64,000 nucleotides of DNA, from positions 85,725 to 149,724 of the forward strand of contig CAKPAA010000001.1 of NCBI GenBank assembly GCA_934132775.1, given 5' to 3'. Source of the stretch: an uncultured Clostridia bacterium. GTDB taxonomy: Bacteria > Bacillota > Clostridia > TANB77 > UBA1234. Shown here piece by piece: positions 54,401 through 60,646 of this stretch (positions are counted from its first letter, which is position 1; each line of letters starts with the position of its first letter). The position numbers and the translations under genes are program-made. The notes beneath the pieces are model-generated. The model searched no databases. It had not been told where the DNA came from and was given only the letters and a program-made list of their open reading frames with translations.

Positions 54401-55738
54401 TACAAAACATTCAAAAGTATCAATTACCTCTCCATTTTTAACTTTCATAATACCAAATTCAGTAATCTTTTCTGTGTATCTAGAAATACCAGTTGTTTCA
54501 ATATCCAAAACGCAATATGTAACATCATCTATTTTTTGATCTTTTGCATCATAAACAGATGTAACGTTATCTGGCGCTAAATATGCTTCAACTCCATAAA
54601 TAACCTTTATATCAGAATCTTTGGCAGCCTTTTTAGCCTCTGGAAAACTTTGAGCAACACCGTGGTCTGTTATAGCAATTGCTTTATGCCCCCATCTTAT
54701 AGCACATTTGATTAAATCTGTTGCAGAAGTAACAGCATCCATCTGGCTCATTTGCGTATGCAAATGTAGTTCAACACGTTTTTCTTCGGCATTATCCATT
54801 CTCTTAGCTTCTTCAAAGTTAGACTCTTCAATTGAATTAGCAATAACTCCAAACTCTTTTGAAAAATTATTATATTCATATGTTCCGACAATTCTAACAG
54901 CTTTTACACTCTTCATTTTTGGATTAACTTCACCAAACTCATTTGCCTTTAAAAAAGCCTTAACATTTATTGAGCTTGTACCATCATACATATCAAAAGA
55001 AATTAAAAAACCGCCGTTTTTAGTTTCTCTATTTTCGTAATTACTTACTTTACCTTTTAAAATTATTTCGTTTTGTTCTGGCGACAAGTCAGCGATTTTA
55101 ACAAGCTTTGGAGAATTCATATCTTTCCAACCTTTAAAAATAAGTGCTTCTTCATTTTCAACAAATGATGCAGTAGACTTCTTTTTATTAAACTTTTGAG
55201 TACCTTGATACCCACCATTTCCTTGATAATTACCGCTATTTTGATATCTATTACCACCTTGATAGCCGTCACCATTGTTAGCAGCAGGAGGTGCTGAAAC
55301 AGCATCTTCAAAATGAGTATCTGGCTCATGATATGATCCTGCTTGCGTATTATCATTTTGCATACGCTTTTGTTCTTTTCTTTCCTTTTCTGCTTGTGCC
55401 TTTTTAGCATCTTCCTCTTTATGCTTTTGCTCTGCAAGTTGTTGAGCCTCTAAAATACTCTTAACAATTTCACGCTCTTTGTTTAATGAATCTTCAACAA
55501 CTTCTGGTTCGTGAAATACAGCAGTCACATTTCTTTGAAATGTATTTTTAACGAATTCTTCAATCGTTCTATTTGAATTTCTTAATTCAAGTAATGCTTT
55601 ACCCTTAGTTTTTAGCTGAATATCTAGTATATTCCCGTTAAGACAAGCTGTGCTACCCAATAAAGCACCTTTTAATGATATATATTTTTTAGCAAAAAAG
55701 TCTATTACCTCGTCCCATACGATTTCTTTTTCTTCCAC
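51470..55738 (-). CDS. polC: DNA polymerase III alpha subunit, PolC type
   Basis: A 1422-residue replicative polymerase with built-in proofreading. Order: N-terminal domain; Gln/Gly/Asn-rich linker (about 153-183); OB fold; PHP domain start (VELHLHTQMSQMDAVTSA, near 324); inserted exonuclease (YCVLDIETTGIS, near 412); then palm and fingers, including SRGSVGSSFVANMTGI and PDIDLNFSGE with the catalytic aspartates, and C-terminal HhH. The start is a GTG 6 nt after GAGGGG. An in-frame upstream start would add 47 residues without a site. The linker is more repetitive than in PolC proteins I know. Confidence 0.97.
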   Translation of the reverse strand: MEEKEIVWDEVIDFFAKKYISLKGALLGSTACLNGNILDIQLKTKGKALLELRNSNRTIEEFVKNTFQRNVTAVFHEPEVVEDSLNKEREIVKSILEAQQLAEQKHKEEDAKKAQAEKERKEQKRMQNDNTQAGSYHEPDTHFEDAVSAPPAANNGDGYQGGNRYQNSGNYQGNGGYQGTQKFNKKKSTASFVENEEALIFKGWKDMNSPKLVKIADLSPEQNEIILKGKVSNYENRETKNGGFLISFDMYDGTSSINVKAFLKANEFGEVNPKMKSVKAVRIVGTYEYNNFSKEFGVIANSIEESNFEEAKRMDNAEEKRVELHLHTQMSQMDAVTSATDLIKCAIRWGHKAIAITDHGVAQSFPEAKKAAKDSDIKVIYGVEAYLAPDNVTSVYDAKDQKIDDVTYCVLDIETTGISRYTEKITEFGIMKVKNGEVIDTFECFVNPEKPIPQRVVEVTNITDDMVKDAETIDKVMPKVIEFVGDGIIVAHNANFDVGFIKYNAEKLGLEFSNTYIDTLALAKELFPDFKRYKLGIIAEKLGIKVDVAHRALADVETLVAVFNVMLQNLREKEIFDLKDLDQMLSKDVNYKTLPTYHAIVLAKNKIGLKNLYKLISFSHVNYFYKKPRMLKSLLAKYSEGLIIGSACEQGELFRAIVDGKPDDEIEAIAEFYDYLEIQPLGNNMFMVKNGTVPSVDTLMDFNRKIVALGEKLDKPVVATCDVHFMNPEDEIYRRILQAGQGYEDADDQPPLYYRTTEEMLKEFQYLGKEKAYEVVVTNTNKIADMCEKIDPIADYKAAPHIDGCEDTIRNITMKRATELYGNPLPEIVEQRVNKELDSIIKNGFSVMYIIAQKLVHKSNEDGYLVGSRGSVGSSFVANMTGITEVNSLPPHYRCPNCKYSDFTDYGVKNGFDLPDKFCPKCGAKLDKDGMDIPFETFLGFDGDKEPDIDLNFSGEYQAKAHRYTEVIFGKGTTFKAGTIGTIADKTAYGYVKKYYEERHIPINNAETMRLALGCTGVKRTSGQHPGGIIVVPIGYEIYEFCPVQHPADDPDSDIITTHFDYHSIDQNLLKLDILGHDDPTMIRMLQDITGVDPQKIPLDDKETMSIFSSTKALGVTPEQIHSEVGTFGVPEFGTKFVRGMLVDTKPTMFEELLRISGLSHGTDVWLNNAQTLIEDGTIKLEEAICTRDDIMLYLIKKGLPPKPSFKIMESVRKGRGLSEEQEQLMRENNVPDWYIASCKKIKYMFPKAHAAAYVTMAFRIAWFKVHIPLAYYAAFYSIRADEFDSDSMIYGKEKVINKMREIDLQGNNASTKDKNMYSILELVLEMYERGMSFLPIDLYKSDAKKFLIEDGMIRPPLNSVGGLGTVAAENIQRAREEGGKFMSIEELKLRAGIGKSTVELLKNANCLKGMTESNQMSLFTF

Positions 55739-55831
55739 TTCATTCCCCTCACAATTCACAACAAAAATCTCTTTCAATAGGATACCACAAACCGAAAGTT
55801 TCATAAAGAGGAAAATAGAAATAAAAACAAC

Positions 55832-55860
55832 TTGACTTTTTATGTTAATTATGCTAGAAT
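55832..55860 (+). promoter_or_regulatory. Sigma-A promoter of plus-strand small RNA
   Basis: TTGACT (55832-55837), a 17-nt spacer and TAGAAT (55855-55860). It lies in the polC leader and points away from polC. Confidence 0.8.
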
Positions 55861-55866
55861 AAGAAT

Positions 55867-56095
55867 ATACTAAAACCAAGGTATTTATATTCCCGATAGC
55901 GATGAATGATGATTCACGGATATCGAGGTTATAAGTTTAGAAGCCTAGGAGAAGATTCCGATGATGGTTAGTTTTAAACTTCGTTGTACTAGTGGTTTGA
56001 TAGTATGAATTTAATATGAAAGGGAGACTCCAATGTACCATTCAGTTTAGAAAACACATACGATGCTAAGATGATTGTATGTGTTTTCTTTTTGC
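55867..56095 (+). ncRNA. Candidate independent small RNA (~230 nt), unidentified
   Basis: A complete transcription unit without an ORF: promoter, ~230 nt, and a strong terminator (GAAAACACATAC/GTATGTGTTTTC, 12 bp perfect, then TTTTTG). Internal pairings include CGATA/TATCG (about 55895/55925), AAGTTTA with TAAACTT, TACTA with TAGTA, and TGAAT with ATTCA. Size is near that of 6S RNA, but I cannot match 6S, SRP, T-box, or c-di-GMP features. No plus-strand gene with a ribosome-binding site follows, so a leader role is unlikely. Confidence 0.65.
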
Positions 56096-56172
56096 GCAAA
56101 TTATTTTTTAATACGAATATGCCAAAGCAAAAATCTATAAAAGCTTTTGATAATTCTTTGTTGGATTTAAGT

Positions 56173-56206
56173 ACAAAAAAGATTCGTCTTAAAAATAAAA
56201 CGAACC
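56173..56206 (-). terminator. Rho-independent terminator after divIC
   Basis: On the minus strand GGTTCGT pairs with ACGAATC (a G-U pair) with an AU-rich loop, then six T residues. Confidence 0.8.
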
Positions 56207-56250
56207 TCATTAAAACTAGTGCTTTACACTATAATACCATTGCTATGTAT

Positions 56251-56529
56251 TTATAAACTTGCATCAACAAAAATAGTCTCATATGGCATAACAAGACCTA
56301 ATTTTTCTCTGGCATAAGCTTCTATGTATTCATCAGTATTGATTTTACTTTTTATTTCTTTTAGCTCTTCAGTTTTCATAGTCGCTTCATCTATAAGCAA
56401 ACTATACCTATCCATTTCACTATTTAAGCTATTTAATTGCTTTTCTTGCTCTATAAGAACAGCTCCTGAATATACAATTAACCCTGTTAAAGCCAAGGTG
56501 GAAATTAGCTTTGTAATAAAAAATTTCAT
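56251..56529 (-). CDS. Septum formation initiator (DivIC/FtsB-like)
   Basis: A 92-residue protein: one membrane helix (about 5-22), then a coiled coil (LNSLNSEMDRYSLLIDEATMKTEELKEI) and the family ending with DEYIEAYAREKLGLVMPYE, cited as EAYAREKLGLVMPYE. Divisome subunit bridging FtsL and FtsQ. ATG at 56529 lies 9 nt after AAAGG; an ATG at 56538 abuts it. Conserved yabP-yabQ-divIC order supports the call. Confidence 0.88.
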   Translation of the reverse strand: MKFFITKLISTLALTGLIVYSGAVLIEQEKQLNSLNSEMDRYSLLIDEATMKTEELKEIKSKINTDEYIEAYAREKLGLVMPYETIFVDASL

Positions 56530-56601
56530 AGTTCTCATCCTTTTTCTTTCGTTAAAACATTATATATTATAATGTATTCGACTTTTTTTGAAAAAATCCT
56601 G

Positions 56602-56988
56602 CTAATTATTTACATTTTTCTTTTTAAAATTAAATTTATCTTTTATTTTCATCATACATTCCACAAGTCTTTTTACAATATTCTCAATAAAATCTAAGAT
56701 TCCACTAATTATTTTAATAAGCATTTTGCTGAACAATATAAGATAAAATATAGCGCCAATACCATAACCAATAAACATATATCCTCTTAGTTCTCCATCG
56801 TTTGTTATAAAAGCACTTGCTATTATCATAACAGCAACAATTATCCAATAAAATACATCTTCAACATATACAACCCAATTTTTAGTATTTCCTTTTCTAC
56901 GGCTTATTCTAAAAAAGTCAAATATTAAAGCTAAAATTGCACCTATTACAATACTCCAAAAAAACACAAAGACCTGATTTGCAATCAT
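56602..56988 (-). CDS. yabQ: Spore cortex protein YabQ
   Basis: A 128-residue membrane protein with three to four helices. The N-terminal FFWSIVIGAILALIFDFFRISRR and FYWIIVAVMIIASAF and GELRGYMFIGYGIGAIFY match YabQ, a sigma-E-dependent protein needed for cortex formation. ATG follows GCGAGGTGTTAAA. Adjacent to yabP. Confidence 0.9.
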   Translation of the reverse strand: MIANQVFVFFWSIVIGAILALIFDFFRISRRKGNTKNWVVYVEDVFYWIIVAVMIIASAFITNDGELRGYMFIGYGIGAIFYLILFSKMLIKIISGILDFIENIVKRLVECMMKIKDKFNFKKKNVNN

Positions 56989-57007
56989 TTTAACACCTCG
57001 CTAAAAT

Positions 57008-57283
57008 TTATTTGAATATCTTCGAGAAAACGCTTTCATTTTTGCTACCAACTTTTTTGTCACTGTAACTTAACGAATTTATTTCGCCCTCAACGCTTAG
57101 CTCTGTGTTATCCAAGCTAAATCTATTCAAATGCAAATCAGATCCTTTAATTATAAGAATTCCCAACTCTGTAACAACTGTAATAATTTCTTCGTCAAAA
57201 TTTAAGACATCAATCACACCTGTAACATTAAGTCTGTTTCTGTTTTCTAAAATTATGTTTTGTATTTTTGTTGTATTTTCCAT
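57008..57283 (-). CDS. yabP: Sporulation protein YabP
   Basis: A 91-residue protein of the YabP/YqfC family. IILENRNRLNVTGVIDVLNFDEEIITV and GILIIKGSDLHLNRFSLDNTELSVEG are the conserved core (cited in part as NRNRLNVTGVIDVLNFDEE). Involved in spore coat or cortex assembly. ATG at 57283 lies 8 nt after GAGGAG; two upstream in-frame starts abut the site. It precedes yabQ by 20 bp. Confidence 0.92.
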   Translation of the reverse strand: MENTTKIQNIILENRNRLNVTGVIDVLNFDEEIITVVTELGILIIKGSDLHLNRFSLDNTELSVEGEINSLSYSDKKVGSKNESVFSKIFK

Positions 57284-57337
57284 TTTCATCACTCCTCTTT
57301 ATTCATATATATGAGGAGTTTGTCTTTTTTATGATAA

Positions 57338-58093
57338 CTATTTCTTTTTCTTTATCATAAATTTTTCAATCCAACCATTTTTTAATTTAAGTGAAAAATA
57401 TCCAGCAACACTAATAAACAACGCACCTAAGGTATCAACAATTAAATCCTCCATTGTATCTTCCAAAGCAGCTCTTCCAACTAGCATTATATCTCCTGGT
57501 TCAACCATAAACTTTTGCATATTAAGACCTAAAAGCCCATCAAAAGTAAACTCATAAATTTCCCATATAACACCTAATGTCACAGCAAACATAAAAGCAA
57601 ATAGTGCAACAAAAAAAGGTGAAAGTTTTAAATGCAAATCTTCTGTTTTATTAAACATAGAAACAAAAGAAAAACCAAGAGCGCCAATCATAACGCCACT
57701 AAATGTATGTAAAATTGTGTCCCATTCAGGAATTTTATAATAAAAATCCCTAACTTCGCCTAAAAAAATTGAACAATACAAAAATATCAAATAAAAAATG
57801 TACATATTACTTGGTATTTGTATATTTTTCTTCTTAACCACCATATTAGGAATAACCATAGCCACAATTCCAAGTAAACATTGGATAAGCATCAAAACAT
57901 AGTCACTCTTTGTTCTTTGATTTCCATCTACAATATTACCGCTGTCGATACTAATTATCTTGAATACCAAAAATATTACTGGCACTAAAAAACTTATTAG
58001 CACCCATAGTCCTAACACATTCTTAAATTTTTCACTACGCTGTTCCTTAGTCATATCTTTCCATTTGATTTTTTTAACTTTTTCTTTGCCCAT
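57338..58093 (-). CDS. Hypothetical multi-pass membrane protein
   Basis: A 251-residue protein with about six hydrophobic helices and a charged N-terminal 25 residues. The stretch YKIPEWDTILHTFSGVMIG, followed by GVIWEIYEFTFDGLLGLNMQ, resembles DUF2238 (YjdF-like) membrane proteins, but I cannot confirm the family. It sits between the spoIIA and yabP-yabQ sporulation genes. A sporulation role is only suggested by position. The start ATG follows GGGGGC. Confidence 0.6.
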   Translation of the reverse strand: MGKEKVKKIKWKDMTKEQRSEKFKNVLGLWVLISFLVPVIFLVFKIISIDSGNIVDGNQRTKSDYVLMLIQCLLGIVAMVIPNMVVKKKNIQIPSNMYIFYLIFLYCSIFLGEVRDFYYKIPEWDTILHTFSGVMIGALGFSFVSMFNKTEDLHLKLSPFFVALFAFMFAVTLGVIWEIYEFTFDGLLGLNMQKFMVEPGDIMLVGRAALEDTMEDLIVDTLGALFISVAGYFSLKLKNGWIEKFMIKKKK

Positions 58094-58133
58094 CGTTCCA
58101 GCCCCCTCTTATGCTAGGATACCGTTTTTTTAC

Positions 58134-58832
58134 CTAATTGTCAATCACTCCTCTCATTTTAAGCAATGCCTTTTTTTCAATTCTAGAAATCTGAACTTGG
58201 GACGTGCCAAGCATTTTTGCAACATTTTCTTGTGTCATATCCTTATAATATCTATACACAATAACCTTTCGTTCTCGTTCATTAAGGTCTTTTAATAGCG
58301 AAGTTACAGTTATTTTATCTAGTAATTTATCATATTCATTTACCTTATCTTTAATACCTTCACCTATTGTTTTTCCGTCCGTTTCATCACCTATAGGCTT
58401 GTCTAACGATTCGATAAGTGATGTGGCATCAAGTGCCATAAGCACATCTTCTTTATCTAGCTCCAATTTTTCTGCGATATACTCAATTGTCAAATTTTCA
58501 TTTCTTTCTTGCAATTTAATTTCCTTTATCTTTCCAGCAATTTCTTTCAAAGAACGACTAACTTTTATCATTCCATCATCTCTTAAAAATCTCCTAATTT
58601 CCCCAATTATCATAGAAACTGCATATGTAGAAAGCTGAGTTTCAAAACTTAAATCAAATTTTCTAATTGCCTTAACAAAGCCAATACAGCCGATTTGAAA
58701 TAAATCTTCTAATTCGTAACCTCTATTTGCAAATCTTTTTACAACATTCCAAACTAATCCTACGTTTTCATTTATTATTTCGTCCATTGCCTTTTTGTCG
58801 CCCTCTTTGGCACGTAAGATTAAATCTGTCAT
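58134..58832 (-). CDS. sigF: RNA polymerase sigma-F factor
   Basis: A 232-residue sigma-70 factor for the forespore. Region 2 has DLFQIGCIGFVKAIRKFD and LSTYAVSMIIGEIRRFLRDDG. Region 4 has LNERERKVIVYRYYKDMTQENVAKMLGTSQVQISRIEKKAL. sigF and sigG are similar; identity as sigF rests on its place after spoIIAA-spoIIAB. ATG overlaps the spoIIAB stop (ATGA), with AAGGAGG inside the spoIIAB end. Confidence 0.95.
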   Translation of the reverse strand: MTDLILRAKEGDKKAMDEIINENVGLVWNVVKRFANRGYELEDLFQIGCIGFVKAIRKFDLSFETQLSTYAVSMIIGEIRRFLRDDGMIKVSRSLKEIAGKIKEIKLQERNENLTIEYIAEKLELDKEDVLMALDATSLIESLDKPIGDETDGKTIGEGIKDKVNEYDKLLDKITVTSLLKDLNERERKVIVYRYYKDMTQENVAKMLGTSQVQISRIEKKALLKMRGVIDN

Positions 58833-59260
58833 AAGACCTCCTTACCACCAATATGTTTCTTCATTTTTACTTTTGTACCCACACCAACAATAGATTCAAC
58901 ACTAAACTCATCCATAAAATTTTCCATTATAGTAAAGCCCATACCCGACCTATCTAGCTCAGGTTTCGTGGTATACAAAGGTTGTTTAGCTATTTCCAGA
59001 TTTTCAATACCCTTGCCATAATCTATAATCTCTATATCCAAAGTTTTTTCGTATAACTTACAATTTATATGTATCATTCCATCTCTTCCGTCATAACCGT
59101 GTATAATAGAATTTGTAACGGCCTCAGAAACAGCAGTTTTTATATCAGAGATTTCTTCAAGCGTTGGATCTAATTGAGAGACAAAAGCTGCAACTGTAAT
59201 TCTTGCAAATGCTTCATTTGCAGACTTACTTTTAAACTCTAATTTCATTTCATTATCCAT
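58829..59260 (-). CDS. spoIIAB: Anti-sigma-F factor SpoIIAB
   Basis: A 143-residue GHKL-type serine kinase that holds sigma-F inactive and phosphorylates SpoIIAA. AVSEAVTNSIIHGY (N box), DYGKGIENLEIAKQPLYTTKPELDRSGMGF (G1 and ATP lid) are clear. Numbering from MDNEMKLEF follows B. subtilis MKNEMHLEF. However, no Shine-Dalgarno precedes it. An AAGGAG sits 40 nt upstream, abutting an in-frame ATG at 59299, so the start is not settled. Confidence 0.92.
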   Translation of the reverse strand: MDNEMKLEFKSKSANEAFARITVAAFVSQLDPTLEEISDIKTAVSEAVTNSIIHGYDGRDGMIHINCKLYEKTLDIEIIDYGKGIENLEIAKQPLYTTKPELDRSGMGFTIMENFMDEFSVESIVGVGTKVKMKKHIGGKEVL

Positions 59261-59359
59261 ATATTTTAATCGTATGAATATTAAAAAATACTCACACATC
59301 TCCTTTCTTAATTAAAAATCAAACTATTTTTTAATATTAAAAAGTTAATTCAATGCAAG

Positions 59360-59695
59360 TTAAATATTCTCAACTTGCTTGTTTTCCTCATCTATCAAAG
59401 GAATTATTCTGAATAAACCAGCCATATTAAAAATTCTTTTAGCCTCTTTACCAACGTTAATCATTTCTGCTTTGCCGCCAAATCTAATCACTTTCTTATA
59501 TCTGCCAATTATCATTCCAATCCCTGCACTATCCATAAACTTTACGTTTTTAAAATTAAAAATCAACTTCTGCGGAACATATCTGTTAATAGCATTATCA
59601 GCCATTACGGCAAGCTCACTACACGAATGATGGTCAATTTCGCCATCAAAATTTATAGTTAGTGTCCTAACTTTTTCATCATAATTAGTAAGCAT
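59360..59695 (-). CDS. spoIIAA: Anti-sigma-F factor antagonist SpoIIAA
   Basis: A 111-residue STAS protein. GEIDHHSCSELA and VKFMDSAGIGMIIGRYKK contain the serine (residue 56) that SpoIIAB phosphorylates. Unphosphorylated, it frees sigma-F. ATG follows AAGGAGGAATAG. First gene of the operon. No convincing sigma-H promoter could be read in the 60 bp after the upstream terminator. Confidence 0.95.
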   Translation of the reverse strand: MLTNYDEKVRTLTINFDGEIDHHSCSELAVMADNAINRYVPQKLIFNFKNVKFMDSAGIGMIIGRYKKVIRFGGKAEMINVGKEAKRIFNMAGLFRIIPLIDEENKQVENI

Positions 59696-59760
59696 ATACT
59701 ATTCCTCCTTTGTAAACTTTTATACACATCTTACAATCTTTTTACTAAAAAGTTTGTCAA

Positions 59761-59799
59761 AAAAAGAACGGCATATGATATTTCGCATATACCGTTCTT
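59761..59799 (-). terminator. Terminator between the Cys-rich gene and spoIIA
   Basis: On the minus strand AAGAACGGTATATG pairs with CATATGCCGTTCTT (one G-U), then seven T residues. Confidence 0.92.
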
Positions 59800-59886
59800 A
59801 ATATCTACAATTATTAAATTTACGAAGTGAAAAGATTCAAAATCCTCCGCAATAACAAAAACTTCTTATTTTGCAATATTTACTCT

Positions 59887-60621
59887 TTATTTAGCCAACT
59901 TATTCCAGCCTTCTAAAATCTCATCCTTAGTCTTGAAATAAGTAGTATCTGTGAATTTCTTTTGTTTTTTATTTAAAAAGACTCTTAAAAGAAAATAATC
60001 ATCCGATTTAAATTTATATCCTAAACTCTTTAAATATCTACATGTAAAAATCTTGCATCCCAAGCATTTAGTATCGCAACCAGTAGGTGTTAAATGTGGA
60101 CATTCTTCAGTATATACTGGTATTCCATCATATTTTCTATAGTAAAATGCATAACAACATCCCATTGTAGTATGTTTAGTCTTGCATGCTCTTTGACATG
60201 AACAAGCATCATTTTTAAAAGCACATAAATTCTTTTCTCTAAAAAGATTATCAAAATAATCACAAGCTAAATCATATATGTAACTATTTTTTTCATTAAT
60301 ATCTTTGATAAACATAACCTTCAAAAAAGTCTTCAATTCCTCGCTTACAGCTTCTTGTTTTATATAAGCAAATGTCTTACCATCCTGCGAGTTTTCAGTT
60401 ACTTTTTCTTTGTAATAGTTGAATAAATCTAGAACATTTTTCATAAATAAATTCAAGTCTGTTATTTGAGTTTCATCAATTTTAAGTTTGAAATCTTGTG
60501 TTTCTTTTATTTTCTTCTTAGCTTTTCTTATATTATTTTGACAAAGTTCTGTCGAAGTTATCCCGTCAATATCATCAAAGTTCTCAACATTATATTTTAT
60601 AAACTCTTTTTCGTTTGACAT
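59887..60621 (-). CDS. Hypothetical Cys-rich protein
   Basis: I do not recognise it. A 244-residue soluble protein. The first 125 residues are helical and charged. A Cys-rich core (about 132-197) has CAFKNDACSCQRACK, CC, CPHL, CDTKCLGCKIFTCRYL, a spacing that suggests one or two Fe-S or zinc sites. The end is basic. ATG follows AAGGAGAAG. It begins 25 bp after valS and is probably co-transcribed, under T-box control. Confidence 0.65.
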   Translation of the reverse strand: MSNEKEFIKYNVENFDDIDGITSTELCQNNIRKAKKKIKETQDFKLKIDETQITDLNLFMKNVLDLFNYYKEKVTENSQDGKTFAYIKQEAVSEELKTFLKVMFIKDINEKNSYIYDLACDYFDNLFREKNLCAFKNDACSCQRACKTKHTTMGCCYAFYYRKYDGIPVYTEECPHLTPTGCDTKCLGCKIFTCRYLKSLGYKFKSDDYFLLRVFLNKKQKKFTDTTYFKTKDEILEGWNKLAK

Positions 60622-60646
60622 TTCTTCTCCTTTGTAAATAAAAGAT

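Noticed and set aside
56119..56256. Possible 45-residue plus-strand ORF after the small RNA
   Set aside because: No ribosome-binding site, overlaps the minus-strand divIC terminator and gene end, and no recognisable motif.
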